Positions 55,170 to 63,799 are shown, counted from the first letter of the stretch. The stretch is 64,000 nt of DNA from Accumulibacter sp. (GCA_017302455.1 JAFLDO010000020.1:24124-88123); one strand, 5' to 3'. Numbers and translations: made by a program. Notes: generated by a model from the sequence alone, not told the origin.

Positions 55170-56228
55170 ATGATTCTTTGCGACCTTCTTGGCATGCCAC
55201 TGCCGATCATCCAGGCGCCGATGGCGGGGGTACAGGGAAGTGCGCTCACCGTCGCGGTATCGACGGCCGGCGGGCTCGGTTCGCTGCCCTGTGCAGCCCT
55301 CGATCTGAAAACCATGCGCGCAGAACTGGCGACGATCCACCGGTTGACGACAAGGCCCTTCAACGTCAATTTCTTCTGCCATCAGCCACCGGCGCCGTGC
55401 GCCGATCGGGAGACGATCTGGCGAACGGCGCTGTCGCCTTATTTCGCGGAGTACGGGATCGATGCCGATGCGATTCCGACCGGACCTGGCAGATTGCCTT
55501 TCAGCAGCGAGGCCGCCGACTTGCTGGCCGAGTTCAGGCCCGCCGTGGTGAGTTTTCACTTCGGGCTACCGGCAGCGGACCTGCTCGCTCGGGTGCGTGG
55601 CTGGGGCGCAAAGATTCTGGCCTCGGCCACGACGGTGGCAGAAGCGCGCTGGCTGGCCGCGCACGGAGCCGACGCGATCATCGCCCAGGGGCTTGAGGCC
55701 GGCGGCCATCGCGGCATGTTTCTCGCCACCAGCCTGGACACCCAGGTCGGCACCCTGGCGCTGCTACCGCAGGTCGTCGCGGCAGTGCGCGTCCCGGTGA
55801 TCGCCGCCGGCGGCATTGCCGATGCCAGCGGCGTCGCCGCCGCCATGGCGCTCGGCGCGGCAGGCGTGCAGGTCGGCACGGCCTACCTGCTCTGCCCGGA
55901 AGCGACGACGAGCGCAGTGCATCGGGCGGCGCTGCAGAGTGAAGCCGCGCAGAACACGGCAATCACCAATCTCTTTACGGGGCGACCTGCGCGCGGCATC
56001 GTCAACCGCCTGATGCGTGAAATCGGGCCAATGAGCGCCGCCGCACCGCCATTTCCGTTGGCCACCTCGGCCATCGCAGCATTGCGTGCTCCAGCCGAAA
56101 GCCTGGGTCGCGACGATTTTTCACCCTTGTGGGCAGGTCAGAATACACGCGGTTGCAAGGCGATTCCGGCTGCCGAACTGACCCTGGAACTGGCCCGCGG
56201 CTTCGCTACCGCCTCGCGCGGCACCTGA
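55170..56228 (+). CDS. Nitronate monooxygenase-family flavoprotein
   Basis: A 352-residue FMN-dependent TIM barrel of the 2-nitropropane dioxygenase / nitronate monooxygenase family. It has PIIQAPMAGVQGSALTVAVSTAGGLGSLP at the start, HFGLP, QGLEAGGHRGMF (the catalytic His region) and VIAAGGIADASGVAAAMALGA, which binds the FMN phosphate. The likely role is detoxification of nitronates or related compounds. ATG 55170 begins at the family N-terminus; the in-frame upstream extension is unlikely. It converges on the ligase gene 125 bases away. Confidence 0.9.
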   Translation: MILCDLLGMPLPIIQAPMAGVQGSALTVAVSTAGGLGSLPCAALDLKTMRAELATIHRLTTRPFNVNFFCHQPPAPCADRETIWRTALSPYFAEYGIDADAIPTGPGRLPFSSEAADLLAEFRPAVVSFHFGLPAADLLARVRGWGAKILASATTVAEARWLAAHGADAIIAQGLEAGGHRGMFLATSLDTQVGTLALLPQVVAAVRVPVIAAGGIADASGVAAAMALGAAGVQVGTAYLLCPEATTSAVHRAALQSEAAQNTAITNLFTGRPARGIVNRLMREIGPMSAAAPPFPLATSAIAALRAPAESLGRDDFSPLWAGQNTRGCKAIPAAELTLELARGFATASRGT

Positions 56229-56353
56229 ACCGCAAGCAGTCTCCCGTTCCGTACGGCCAGCAAGGTCTCCTGGTTGCCGTCGAGGCGAGGCCCCGCAGCG
56301 AAATACGCTCGACGCGGTGGCAGCATCTCGTCCAACTGGGAGCGACTGCCTTT

Positions 56354-57196
56354 CTACAGATCCCGCAGGCGCTGGAAGGAGGCGAAGCGCGGCCGCCCCT
56401 GATCGGTCAGTTCGCGATAGCGGAACGTGATCTGCGTCCCGATTGGTGGCGGATCGCGGCGTAACGCGTCGCTCAGGCCGGTGCCCAGCATGAACTCGAC
56501 GCCACCGGCGGTACGCACCCGCAACGCGCCGAGCATCCCGGCGTACTTGCCCCGCCCCGGCTGATGGCCGATCACCGTCGCCTCGGCGTCGAGCCATCGC
56601 TTCAATTTCAGCAAGGCATCGCTGCGCCCGGTGACGTAGGCGGCGTCGGCGCGGTGCAACATCAGCCCCTCGCCGCCAGCCAGGACGACTTCGTCCAGCT
56701 TTCGTTCGAGCGCCTGACGGCTGCCGATCTCGATTTGCTCGACCGCGCGCAACCAGGGCACGCCGGCGCTGCTTACCAGTTCATGCAGGGCCCGCGCTCG
56801 CTGGCGGAAAGTCCCCGGCGCCTGCGGCAGTTCGAAAACCAGGTAGCGGACGTCGCGCCACGCCGCCTCGTCTGCCGTTTGTCGGCGAACGATTCCGGAC
56901 AGCCGCTCGAACTCGCCTCGCCCGATCCACAACTCGCCGTCCAGCGCCTGCCTCGGGAAACCCGCGACAAACCACTCGGGAGCTGCAATCGCATGACCGC
57001 TGCGCGTCAACAAACGCTGCCCATCCCAGAACGCGCGCACGCCGTCGAGCTTCTCGCTGACCAGGTAGAGCCGAACGTCGGCCTGGCCCTGCTCGGTCTC
57101 GGCCAGCAACAGGGGTAAGGGCTCGCCAAGGACCGGCCAGCCACCGCCCGCCAGAGCGACCAGCGTCAACGCGTTCACCACCCCATTCCAGCGCAT
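56354..57196 (-). CDS. ATP-dependent DNA ligase with export signal (LigE type)
   Basis: A 280-residue minimal ATP-dependent ligase. The catalytic motif I is SEKLDGVRAFWDG, with the adenylated Lys at about 49. Later motifs LDGELWIGRGEFE and EGLMLHRADAAYVTGRSDALLKLKRW are present, followed by a compact OB domain. A hydrophobic N-terminal segment (about 8-24) looks like a signal peptide, which is typical of the periplasmic LigE class. These ligases are thought to repair incoming or extracellular DNA. The ATG at 57196 is the one that gives a good signal; a long upstream open frame is not coding. Confidence 0.88.
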   Translation of the reverse strand: MRWNGVVNALTLVALAGGGWPVLGEPLPLLLAETEQGQADVRLYLVSEKLDGVRAFWDGQRLLTRSGHAIAAPEWFVAGFPRQALDGELWIGRGEFERLSGIVRRQTADEAAWRDVRYLVFELPQAPGTFRQRARALHELVSSAGVPWLRAVEQIEIGSRQALERKLDEVVLAGGEGLMLHRADAAYVTGRSDALLKLKRWLDAEATVIGHQPGRGKYAGMLGALRVRTAGGVEFMLGTGLSDALRRDPPPIGTQITFRYRELTDQGRPRFASFQRLRDL

Positions 57197-57359
57197 CGGA
57201 GCTCCTCCCCAAAAAGACCCTGATCCTCTGGCACACCTGGCTGAGCAGGCAAGCGCAAAGCTGAATCTTATCTCACCTTCACCTGCTCGGTGGGGGATGG
57301 GGTGCGCCAGCGCATCGAGCAGCGAGATCGGCTCGGTCACGGATGCCGGGCCGCTGCAT

Positions 57360-57399
57360 TTGCAACAAAGTTGCATCTGCGGCGGGCATGTGCTTAAAT
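57360..57399 (+). promoter_or_regulatory. Palindromic operator overlapping a promoter, candidate Zur/Fur-family site
   Basis: TGCAAC-AAA-GTTGCA at 57361-57375 is a perfect inverted repeat. TTGCAT at 57371-57376 and TTAAAT at 57394-57399, 17 bases apart, form a good promoter, so the palindrome would cover the -35 box. A close copy lies at 61150-61169, before the ZrgA-like gene. Its position ahead of zinc-uptake genes suggests repression by zinc-loaded Zur, but the regulator is inferred. The surrounding gap 57197-57625 contains no credible gene. Confidence 0.55.
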
Positions 57400-57625
57400 T
57401 CGTGACCATGCTGACTGCTGTCCCACCCCCGGTCGAGACGTCTGTGGAAACGGCAAGCTGCGCACTTCTGCTTCCCCGGACACGTGCGCGCGCCGGGGCG
57501 GCGGCGTTGCTTCGAGCGTAGCGCGGAATATGGCGATGAGCACTGTCGAATCGATCGGCGATAGCGGGATCGGCAGAAAAGCCGGCGCCCTGTTCGGCGG
57601 CGGCGGCCGGGCTGACCGACAGCCC

Positions 57626-57907
57626 ATGAAGCGGCTGCGATTCGCCATTCTCGCGTTGCTTCTGCTGCTCGCCCAGTCGGCTGCCCTGTTTCACTATGTC
57701 GATCATCTCAAGCCCGATGCCGACGAGGCTGACGGCCATGCCTGCGTGTTCTGCCTGGCCGCGCACAACCTTGAGTCCCCGGTGCCGACACCAGCCACGA
57801 CCCTGGCCGGACCATTGCTCCATGTCACACCGCCGACTCAGGAAGCCTGGTTTTCCTGTGCGCGGCGACTGAGCCCGGCGTGCGCCCGCGCTCCCCCCAC
57901 CGCCTGA
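57626..57907 (+). CDS. Small exported DUF2946-like protein
   Basis: A 93-residue protein with a signal or anchor helix (about 3-21, LRFAILALLLLLAQSAALFH). FHYVDHLKPDADEADGHACVFCLAAHNLESP follows. The histidines and the CVFC pair could bind metal. The pattern resembles DUF2946 proteins, which often accompany metal-transport genes. It is the first gene after the candidate operator at 57360 and precedes the barrel gene by 73 bases. The start is uncertain: no strong ribosome binding site precedes ATG 57626, and an in-frame ATG exists at 57530. Confidence 0.6.
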   Translation: MKRLRFAILALLLLLAQSAALFHYVDHLKPDADEADGHACVFCLAAHNLESPVPTPATTLAGPLLHVTPPTQEAWFSCARRLSPACARAPPTA

Positions 57908-57980
57908 TCGCCCCACCGGAATCGTCGATCCGCCAGCAATCCCTGCAAAGGGAGGCGTTCTGCTTTCTTGAGGAGTCATC

Positions 57981-59405
57981 ATGCATACCCCCGTTACCGC
58001 CGTTACCGCCGCGCTGGCTGCGGCACTGAGCTTTACCCTGCCGGCGCACGCCGCCAAAGATGCCGATCTGGCGGAGATCCGCGCCCAGGTCAAACAGATG
58101 AAGGAGGCTTACGAGCAACGCATAACAGCTCTCGAAAGCCGCCTCGCCGAGGCCGAGAAGACCGCTGTCAAGGCCGAAACGACAGCGGCGAAGGTCGAGG
58201 CCGGCGCCATACAGAGCGCTGCGGCGGCGGCGCCGATGCCTGCCGCGACGACCTCGGCCAGCGCTTTCAATCCCGCTATCTACGCGGTGCTGCAAGGTGT
58301 CTATGCCAACCTCTCGCAGGATCCCAACAAGTACGTGATCAACGGCTTCGTGCCGAGCGGCGACATTGCGCCAGCCAAGCGCGGATTCAGCATCGCCGAG
58401 TCCGAGTTGGGATTCAGCGCCAATGTCGACGACAAGATCTACGCCAACCTGATTCTGGCGCTCTCTCCTGACAACAGCGTCGAGGTCGAAGAAGCCTATG
58501 GTGTACTGACCGCCCTGCCCGGTGGCCTGAGGCCCAAGTTCGGGCGCTTTCTGTCGAGCATCGGCTACCTCAACGACCAGCACCAGCATGGCTGGGATTT
58601 CTACGACGCGCCGCTGCCGTACCAGGCGTTTTTTGGTGGCCAGTTCCGCAGTGATGGCCTGCAAATGAAATGGGTGGCGCCGACCGACACGTATCTCGAA
58701 CTCGGTGCCGAGGTCGGCGATGGCGCGAGCTTTCCGGGCACCGAGCGCAACCGCAACGGCGTCGGCAACTATGCCCTCTACGCACACGCCGGCGGCGATA
58801 TCGGTGCCAACCATAGTTGGCGTGCCGGCCTGTCCTATCTCGGTCTGAAGCCACAGGATCGCGAGTACGTGCAAGTCGATACGTCCGGCGTCGATTCGCA
58901 ATTGGCTTTCAGCGGCAGGAGTCAGCTGGCCATCGCCGACTTCGTGTGGAAGTACGCACCCAATGGCAATGCGCAAAGCACCAATTTCAAGCTGCAGGGC
59001 GAGTACTTCTGGCGCAAGGAGAGTGGCGACCTCACCTACGATCGCGACGGCGCACTGGGTCTCACCAACGACTCCAGCTACTCGTCGCGACAGAGCGGCT
59101 GGTATCTGCAAGGGGTTTACCAGTTCCTGCCGGAGTGGCGTGTCGGCGTTCGCTACGACCAGCTCGAACCCGGCAGTCCAGACTATGGCAGCAATGCCAC
59201 CTACCTCGACTCGTCCGGCTTCAATCCGAAGCGCTACGCGGCGATGGTCGACTACACGACCTCCGAGTTCGGCCGTTTCCGCCTGCAGGTGCAGCAGAGC
59301 AAGCTCCTGCCCGACCTCACCGACAATCAGGTCTTTCTGCAGTACGTCCTGACCCTGGGTGCGCACTGCTCACAAATACTGAGAAAGTTGAAAGGCATCA
59401 CATGA
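57981..59405 (+). CDS. Outer-membrane barrel protein of the zinc locus, 3' end probably frameshifted
   Basis: A 474-residue protein with signal peptide (about 1-25, ending AHAA), a coiled-coil stretch (about 28-75) and a long amphipathic beta-strand region typical of a porin. TTGAGGAG precedes the start. Relatives in zinc-regulated operons end LGAHGAHKF or similar. Here the frame reads LGAHCSQILRKLKGIT, whereas the shifted frame reads GCT CAC AAA TAC TGA (Ala-His-Lys-Tyr-stop, 59368-59382). Loss of two bases near 59367 would explain this. The read-through stop falls on the znuA start. Intact, it would probably let zinc or a zinc chelate cross the outer membrane. Confidence 0.8.
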   Translation: MHTPVTAVTAALAAALSFTLPAHAAKDADLAEIRAQVKQMKEAYEQRITALESRLAEAEKTAVKAETTAAKVEAGAIQSAAAAAPMPAATTSASAFNPAIYAVLQGVYANLSQDPNKYVINGFVPSGDIAPAKRGFSIAESELGFSANVDDKIYANLILALSPDNSVEVEEAYGVLTALPGGLRPKFGRFLSSIGYLNDQHQHGWDFYDAPLPYQAFFGGQFRSDGLQMKWVAPTDTYLELGAEVGDGASFPGTERNRNGVGNYALYAHAGGDIGANHSWRAGLSYLGLKPQDREYVQVDTSGVDSQLAFSGRSQLAIADFVWKYAPNGNAQSTNFKLQGEYFWRKESGDLTYDRDGALGLTNDSSYSSRQSGWYLQGVYQFLPEWRVGVRYDQLEPGSPDYGSNATYLDSSGFNPKRYAAMVDYTTSEFGRFRLQVQQSKLLPDLTDNQVFLQYVLTLGAHCSQILRKLKGIT

Positions 59406-60307
59406 ATCGTCTCCTACAACTCCTGGCGGCTCTGGCCTTTGCCGCCTTTGCGGCACCGGCGCTCGCCGTGTTGAACGTTTTCGCCAGCGTACCCGAATGG
59501 GGCGCATTGGCCGAAGAACTGGGCGGTGAACAGGTCAAGGTTTACACGGCCACCAACGCCTTGCAGGATCCGCATCACATTGAAGCACGGCCGAGTCTGA
59601 TCGCCCGTGCACGCCGTGCCGACCTTGTTGTCGCGACCGGCGCTGAACTCGAAGTCGGCTGGTTGCCGCTGGTGCTGCAGCAGTCTGGAAATGCCAGGGT
59701 GCAGCCGGGAAAAGCGGGCTATTTCGAAGCTGCGCAATACGTGCGGATGCTCGAGAAGCCGGCTCGCCTCGATCGTGCCGACGGCGACGTGCATCCTGGC
59801 GGCAATCCACACATCCAGACCGATCCGCGCAACATCACACGCGTGGCAGCAGCTCTGGCGGCACGGCTCGGCGAACTCGATCCCGCCAATGCCGCTGTCT
59901 ACCAGGCGCGCCACAAGGCCTTTCTCGGCCGCTGGACAACGGCGATTGCCAATTGGGAAAGGCAGGCCGCAGCGCTGCGAGGCGTGCCGATCCTCGTGCA
60001 GCACAAGGCGTTCGCCTACCTCGAGGACTGGCTTGGGCTGAAACAGGTCGCCGCTCTCGAGCCGAAGCCGGGGGTCGAACCGACCATCGCTCACCTGTCG
60101 GAAGTGCTCGCCAAGCTGCAACAGCAGCCCGTGAAGATGGTCCTGCGTGCGGCTTATCAGAACGACCGTGCATCGCTGTGGATTGCCGAGCGCGCCAGGA
60201 TCAACGCTGTGGCCCTGCCGTTCACGGTCGGCGGCGACGAGGCGGCCAAGGACCTGTTCAGCCTCTTCGACGACACCATCCAGCGCCTGCTGAAGGGAGC
60301 GCAATGA
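59402..60307 (+). CDS. znuA: Zinc ABC transporter, periplasmic substrate-binding protein
   Basis: A 301-residue cluster A-I metal-binding protein with a signal peptide (1 to about 22). Metal-ligand regions are DPHHIEARPS, VHPGGNPHIQTDP, LVQHKAFAYLEDW and the C-terminal acidic VGGDEAAKDLFSLFDDT. The flexible His/Asp-rich loop of enteric ZnuA is reduced to a few residues (DGDVHPGG). ZnuA delivers Zn(II) to ZnuB. The ATG overlaps the frame-shifted stop of the barrel gene and is preceded by a GAAAGG element; its stop overlaps the permease start. Confidence 0.9.
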   Translation: MNRLLQLLAALAFAAFAAPALAVLNVFASVPEWGALAEELGGEQVKVYTATNALQDPHHIEARPSLIARARRADLVVATGAELEVGWLPLVLQQSGNARVQPGKAGYFEAAQYVRMLEKPARLDRADGDVHPGGNPHIQTDPRNITRVAAALAARLGELDPANAAVYQARHKAFLGRWTTAIANWERQAAALRGVPILVQHKAFAYLEDWLGLKQVAALEPKPGVEPTIAHLSEVLAKLQQQPVKMVLRAAYQNDRASLWIAERARINAVALPFTVGGDEAAKDLFSLFDDTIQRLLKGAQ

Positions 60308-61086
60308 GCTTCGACCTCGCTGGCGCCGAAGCCTCGATCCTGTTGCCGGCGCTCGCGGCGGGCCTGCTGGTGACGGCCACGCACGTGCCGCTCGGCATGC
60401 AGGTGCTCGCCCGCGGCATCGTCTTCATCGATCTGGCGATTGCGCAGATTGCCGGTTGTGGTGTGCTTCTTGCCGATCAGCTCGGCTTCGAGCCGGCGGG
60501 CGCTGCGGTGCAGGTGGCGGCGCTGTCGGCGGCGCTGGCCGGCGCCCTGCTGCTCACCTGGACGGAAAAGGCCTGGCCCGAGGTGCAGGAAGCGGTGATC
60601 GGCGTGACCTTCGTCCTCGGCGCAACCGGCAGCGTGCTGTTGCTGGCAAGCAACGTCCACGGCAGCGAACACTTGCGCGATCTGCTCGTCGGGCAGATCC
60701 TGTGGGTAGAGCCGGCCCGCCTGCTCTGGGTGGCGGCAGCTTACGGACTGATTCTGATACTCTGGTTCAGTGCTCGCGACCGGCTTGGGCAGATCGGCTT
60801 CTACGCGTTGTTCGCGGTCGCCGTCACCCTGTCGGTTCAACTCGTCGGACTCTATCTGGTGTTCGCGACCTTGATCGTGCCACCGCTGGCGACACGCCGG
60901 ATGACGCGCAGACGCCTACCGGCAGCGTGGCTACTCAGCGTCGCCGGCTACGCGACAGGCCTGATGCTATCGACCGCGCTCGACCTGCCGACGGGGCCGG
61001 TCATCGTCTGGGTCCTGGTCGCCCTGGCGTTAGTCTGGCACGCGGCTACCGCCAGGAGGGCCGCGATGGTCGATGGGCAGGGCTAG
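60304..61086 (+). CDS. znuB: Zinc/metal ABC transporter permease
   Basis: A 260-residue inner-membrane permease of the metal ABC-3 family with about seven helices. It contains LGMQVLARGIVFIDLAIAQIAGCGVLLAD and VGLYLVFATLIVPPLATRR, both typical of ZnuB/MntB proteins. ATG 60304 overlaps the znuA stop (ATGA). A matching ATPase (ZnuC) normally sits beside these genes; none of that type is found here. The only ATPase nearby is LolD/MacB-like and belongs with the FtsX-type permease downstream. Confidence 0.9.
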   Translation: MSFDLAGAEASILLPALAAGLLVTATHVPLGMQVLARGIVFIDLAIAQIAGCGVLLADQLGFEPAGAAVQVAALSAALAGALLLTWTEKAWPEVQEAVIGVTFVLGATGSVLLLASNVHGSEHLRDLLVGQILWVEPARLLWVAAAYGLILILWFSARDRLGQIGFYALFAVAVTLSVQLVGLYLVFATLIVPPLATRRMTRRRLPAAWLLSVAGYATGLMLSTALDLPTGPVIVWVLVALALVWHAATARRAAMVDGQG

Positions 61087-61149
61087 GCGATCGCTGTTAC
61101 GCTGGCGTCAACGGCGCCGATAGTCGCCAACCGGACGCTTTGGCTTTTT

Positions 61150-61169
61150 TTGCAACCATGATGCATCTG
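61150..61169 (+). promoter_or_regulatory. Second copy of the candidate Zur-type operator
   Basis: TTGCAAC-N4-ATGCATCTG at 61150-61169 matches the 57360-57379 site (TTGCAAC-N4-TTGCATCTG) with the same spacing. The palindrome is imperfect here. It lies about 60 bases before the ZrgA-like start, in a 140-base gap after znuB. No confident -10/-35 pair was found. Regulator identity is inferred. Confidence 0.45.
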
Positions 61170-61226
61170 ACCATTCATTGTCGACCATGCGCTATGTTTC
61201 ACATCATTCCACTACAAGGATTTCCC

Positions 61227-61805
61227 ATGCTCTCTCGCACTCTTTCTGCACTTGCCGCCGCCTTGACCATCGTCAGTCCCATCGCGCACGCTGAAAAAGC
61301 TCACGTTCACGGGGTTGCCGAACTCAACGTCGGCGTCGACAAAGACACCTTGCGCATCGCGCTCGAATCACCTCTGGAAAATCTTCTCGGTTTCGAGCGG
61401 GTGCCCAAGAGCGACAAGGAACTGGACAAGGTACGCCGCATGGCGAGCCAGTTACGCCAGGCTGACAAGCTGTTCCTGCCCACGCCCGGCGCCGGCTGCA
61501 AGCTCGTAAACGTAAAGCTGGAATCGGCGGTCCTCGACCCCGCACTCCTCGGCGAGGCTCCGGTTGCCGCGGCGAGCCCTGGGCAGGCCGCCGCTCGCAC
61601 CCCGCAACCCGGCGCCAAGCCCGCGCACGCCGACCTGGATGGCGAATTCGTCTTCCAATGCGCCCAGCCTGCGGCACTGCAGGGCCTGGAGGTGAAACTG
61701 TTCGACGCTTTCCCTGGTTACCGGCAAATCCGCGCGCAAGTGGTTACCGCCAAGCGACAATCTGCGGCCAGACTCTCGCCCAAGGCCAACACCTTGAACT
61801 GGTAG
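61227..61805 (+). CDS. zrgA: ZrgA-like (DUF2796) periplasmic zinc-uptake protein
   Basis: A 192-residue DUF2796 protein with signal peptide (about 1-22). The mature N-terminus is AEKAHVHGVAELNVGVDKDTLRIALESPLENLLGFE and the core contains DLDGEFVFQCAQP. The HVHG segment may be a metal site. DUF2796 proteins include ZrgA of the Vibrio cholerae ZrgABCDE zinc-uptake system. AAGGA at 61215-61219 supports ATG 61227; an upstream in-frame ATG is less well placed. The ATPase gene follows after seven bases. Confidence 0.82.
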   Translation: MLSRTLSALAAALTIVSPIAHAEKAHVHGVAELNVGVDKDTLRIALESPLENLLGFERVPKSDKELDKVRRMASQLRQADKLFLPTPGAGCKLVNVKLESAVLDPALLGEAPVAAASPGQAAARTPQPGAKPAHADLDGEFVFQCAQPAALQGLEVKLFDAFPGYRQIRAQVVTAKRQSAARLSPKANTLNW

Positions 61806-61812
61806 CCCCATC

Positions 61813-62535
61813 ATGAAAAGCGAAACGGTCGTCGCCATCACGGATCTGGTCTTCCGCTGGCCTCGCCAGAGCGCCGTTTGCCTGGATCTGCCCGAGCTAC
61901 GCCTGCGACGCGGCGAGCACGCCTTCCTGCATGGACCGAGCGGCTGCGGCAAGAGCACCCTGCTCAGCCTGATCGGTGGCGTACTGGTGCCTGGCAGCGG
62001 CAGCATCGATCTTCTGGGCGAGGATCTGGGGCGCCTGCGGTCGACGCAGCGCGATCGACTGCGCGCCGACCACATCGGCTTCGTCTTCCAGCAGTTCAAT
62101 CTGGTGCCGTATCTGCCGGTGATCGACAACGTTCTGCTGCCCTGCCGTTTCTCGGCACGGCGACGCGAGCAGGCGCAGGCAGGCGGCGCCTCGCTGCGCG
62201 GCGAAGCGGAACGTTTGCTGAGCCATCTCGATCTGGCGCGCGACCTGTGGCTGCGCCCGGCAACCGATCTGTCGGTGGGACAGCAACAGCGCGTGGCGGC
62301 AGCACGCGCCCTGATCGGGCATCCCGAACTGCTGATCGCCGATGAACCCACTTCGGCGCTCGATGCCGAGCGCCAGGAAGCCTTTCTCGATCTGCTCCTG
62401 CGTGAGGCAAACGCTGCCGGGTCCACCGTGCTGTTCGTCAGTCACGACCGTCGCCTGGCGTCGCATTTTGTACGCGACCTCGCCTTGCCGGCGCTCAACC
62501 GGGCAAGTCATGGAGAGACGGCATGCACTATCTGA
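61813..62535 (+). CDS. ABC transporter ATPase, LolD/MacB type
   Basis: A 240-residue ATPase with Walker A GPSGCGKST, signature LSVGQQQRVAAARAL and Walker B LLIADEPTSALD, followed by the H-loop VSHDRRL. The type pairs with FtsX-fold permeases rather than with ZnuB-type permeases. Next to a DUF2796 protein it matches the predicted Zrg-like zinc system. The C-terminus overlaps the permease start by 13 bases, so the two are coupled. Confidence 0.9.
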   Translation: MKSETVVAITDLVFRWPRQSAVCLDLPELRLRRGEHAFLHGPSGCGKSTLLSLIGGVLVPGSGSIDLLGEDLGRLRSTQRDRLRADHIGFVFQQFNLVPYLPVIDNVLLPCRFSARRREQAQAGGASLRGEAERLLSHLDLARDLWLRPATDLSVGQQQRVAAARALIGHPELLIADEPTSALDAERQEAFLDLLLREANAAGSTVLFVSHDRRLASHFVRDLALPALNRASHGETACTI

Positions 62536-63797
62536 TCGTACTGGCGGTGCGCAGCGCCTGGAACCGGCGTTATCCCCTGACGTTCACCCTGCTCTCGATC
62601 GCCCTGGCGACCAGCCTGCTGCTTGGCGTCGAACGGCTGCGCCAGGATGTGCGCGAGAGCTTCTCACAGTCGGTGTCGGGTACCGATCTGGTCGTCGGTG
62701 CGCGCGCGAGTCCCATCCAGTTGATGCTCTATGCCGTGTTCAGGATCGGTGAGGCAGCCCAGAACATGCGCTGGACCTCGGCGCAGAAACTGGCCAGTCA
62801 TCCAGCCGTAGCCTGGAGTATCCCGCTCTCGCTGGGCGACTCGCATCGCGGCTTTCCGGTGCTCGGCACTTCCGTTGACTACTTCACGCACTTTCGCTAC
62901 GGCGATCGCCAGCCCCTGCGGATGCGGGCCGGCGTGCCGTTCGCCGGCGTTTTCGACGCCGTGCTGGGCGCCGAGGTCGCCCGCAAACTGGGCTATCAAC
63001 TCGGCGAGAAGATCGTGCTGACGCATGGTAGCAGCGGACTGGAAGGCGCTGCGCATGGCGACAAGCCGTTCTTCGTCGTGGGTATCCTGGCGCCCACCGG
63101 GACGCCGGTGGATCGCACTGTGCACATTACCCTGGCCGGCATGGAGGCCATCCATCTCGATTGGCAGGGCGGCGCCCCGGTGCCGGGGTTCTCGATTCCG
63201 CCCGATCTCGTCAGAAAGTTCGATCTCACACCGAAGACCATCACCGCACAACTGATCGGTCTGAAGCAGCGTGGTGATGTCTTCGCCATGCAGCGTGCCA
63301 TCGCCGATGCCGGCGATGAAGCACTGATGGGTGTCATGCCGGGGGTGACGCTCGATCAGCTTTGGGAAGTCGTTGGCCAGGGCGAGCAGGCGCTGCTGCT
63401 GGTTTCGTGGATGGTCGCCCTGGTCGGTCTGGGGGGGCTGGTCGCGGTGATCCTCGCCAGCCTGGATGCCCGCCGGCGCGAACTGGCGATCCTGCGTTCG
63501 GTGGGCGCGCGACCGCGCGAACTTCTGCTCCTGCTGGCTCTCGAAGGCTTTTCGGTCACTGTCGGGGGAATCGTGGTGGGCGTCGCCCTGCTGTCCGCAG
63601 TCCTCTTCTTTGCCACGCCCTGGATCGAAGCCCACTATGGCATTGCCCTCAATGGCCTGAACCTCTCTGGCGACGACGCCACTTCTCTGGCAGAGCTGCT
63701 TGGCTGGATCCTGCTCGCCGGCAGTGTCGCCAGCCTCTTGCCGGGTTTGCGCGCCTATAGACTTTCCCTGATCGACGGCCTGACCCCAAGGACCTGA
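62523..63797 (+). CDS. FtsX-family ABC transporter permease
   Basis: A 424-residue permease of the MacB/FtsX fold. One N-terminal helix (about 14-36) is followed by a large periplasmic domain (about 40-270) and three C-terminal helices (about 280-415) containing SWMVALVGLGGLVAVILASLDARRRELAILRSVGARP, the coupling segment of FtsX-type permeases. It partners with the ATPase upstream. Together with the DUF2796 protein it probably forms the second zinc transporter of this locus, or an envelope-remodelling complex that accompanies zinc uptake. Confidence 0.9.
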   Translation: MHYLIVLAVRSAWNRRYPLTFTLLSIALATSLLLGVERLRQDVRESFSQSVSGTDLVVGARASPIQLMLYAVFRIGEAAQNMRWTSAQKLASHPAVAWSIPLSLGDSHRGFPVLGTSVDYFTHFRYGDRQPLRMRAGVPFAGVFDAVLGAEVARKLGYQLGEKIVLTHGSSGLEGAAHGDKPFFVVGILAPTGTPVDRTVHITLAGMEAIHLDWQGGAPVPGFSIPPDLVRKFDLTPKTITAQLIGLKQRGDVFAMQRAIADAGDEALMGVMPGVTLDQLWEVVGQGEQALLLVSWMVALVGLGGLVAVILASLDARRRELAILRSVGARPRELLLLLALEGFSVTVGGIVVGVALLSAVLFFATPWIEAHYGIALNGLNLSGDDATSLAELLGWILLAGSVASLLPGLRAYRLSLIDGLTPRT

Positions 63798-63799
63798 CC

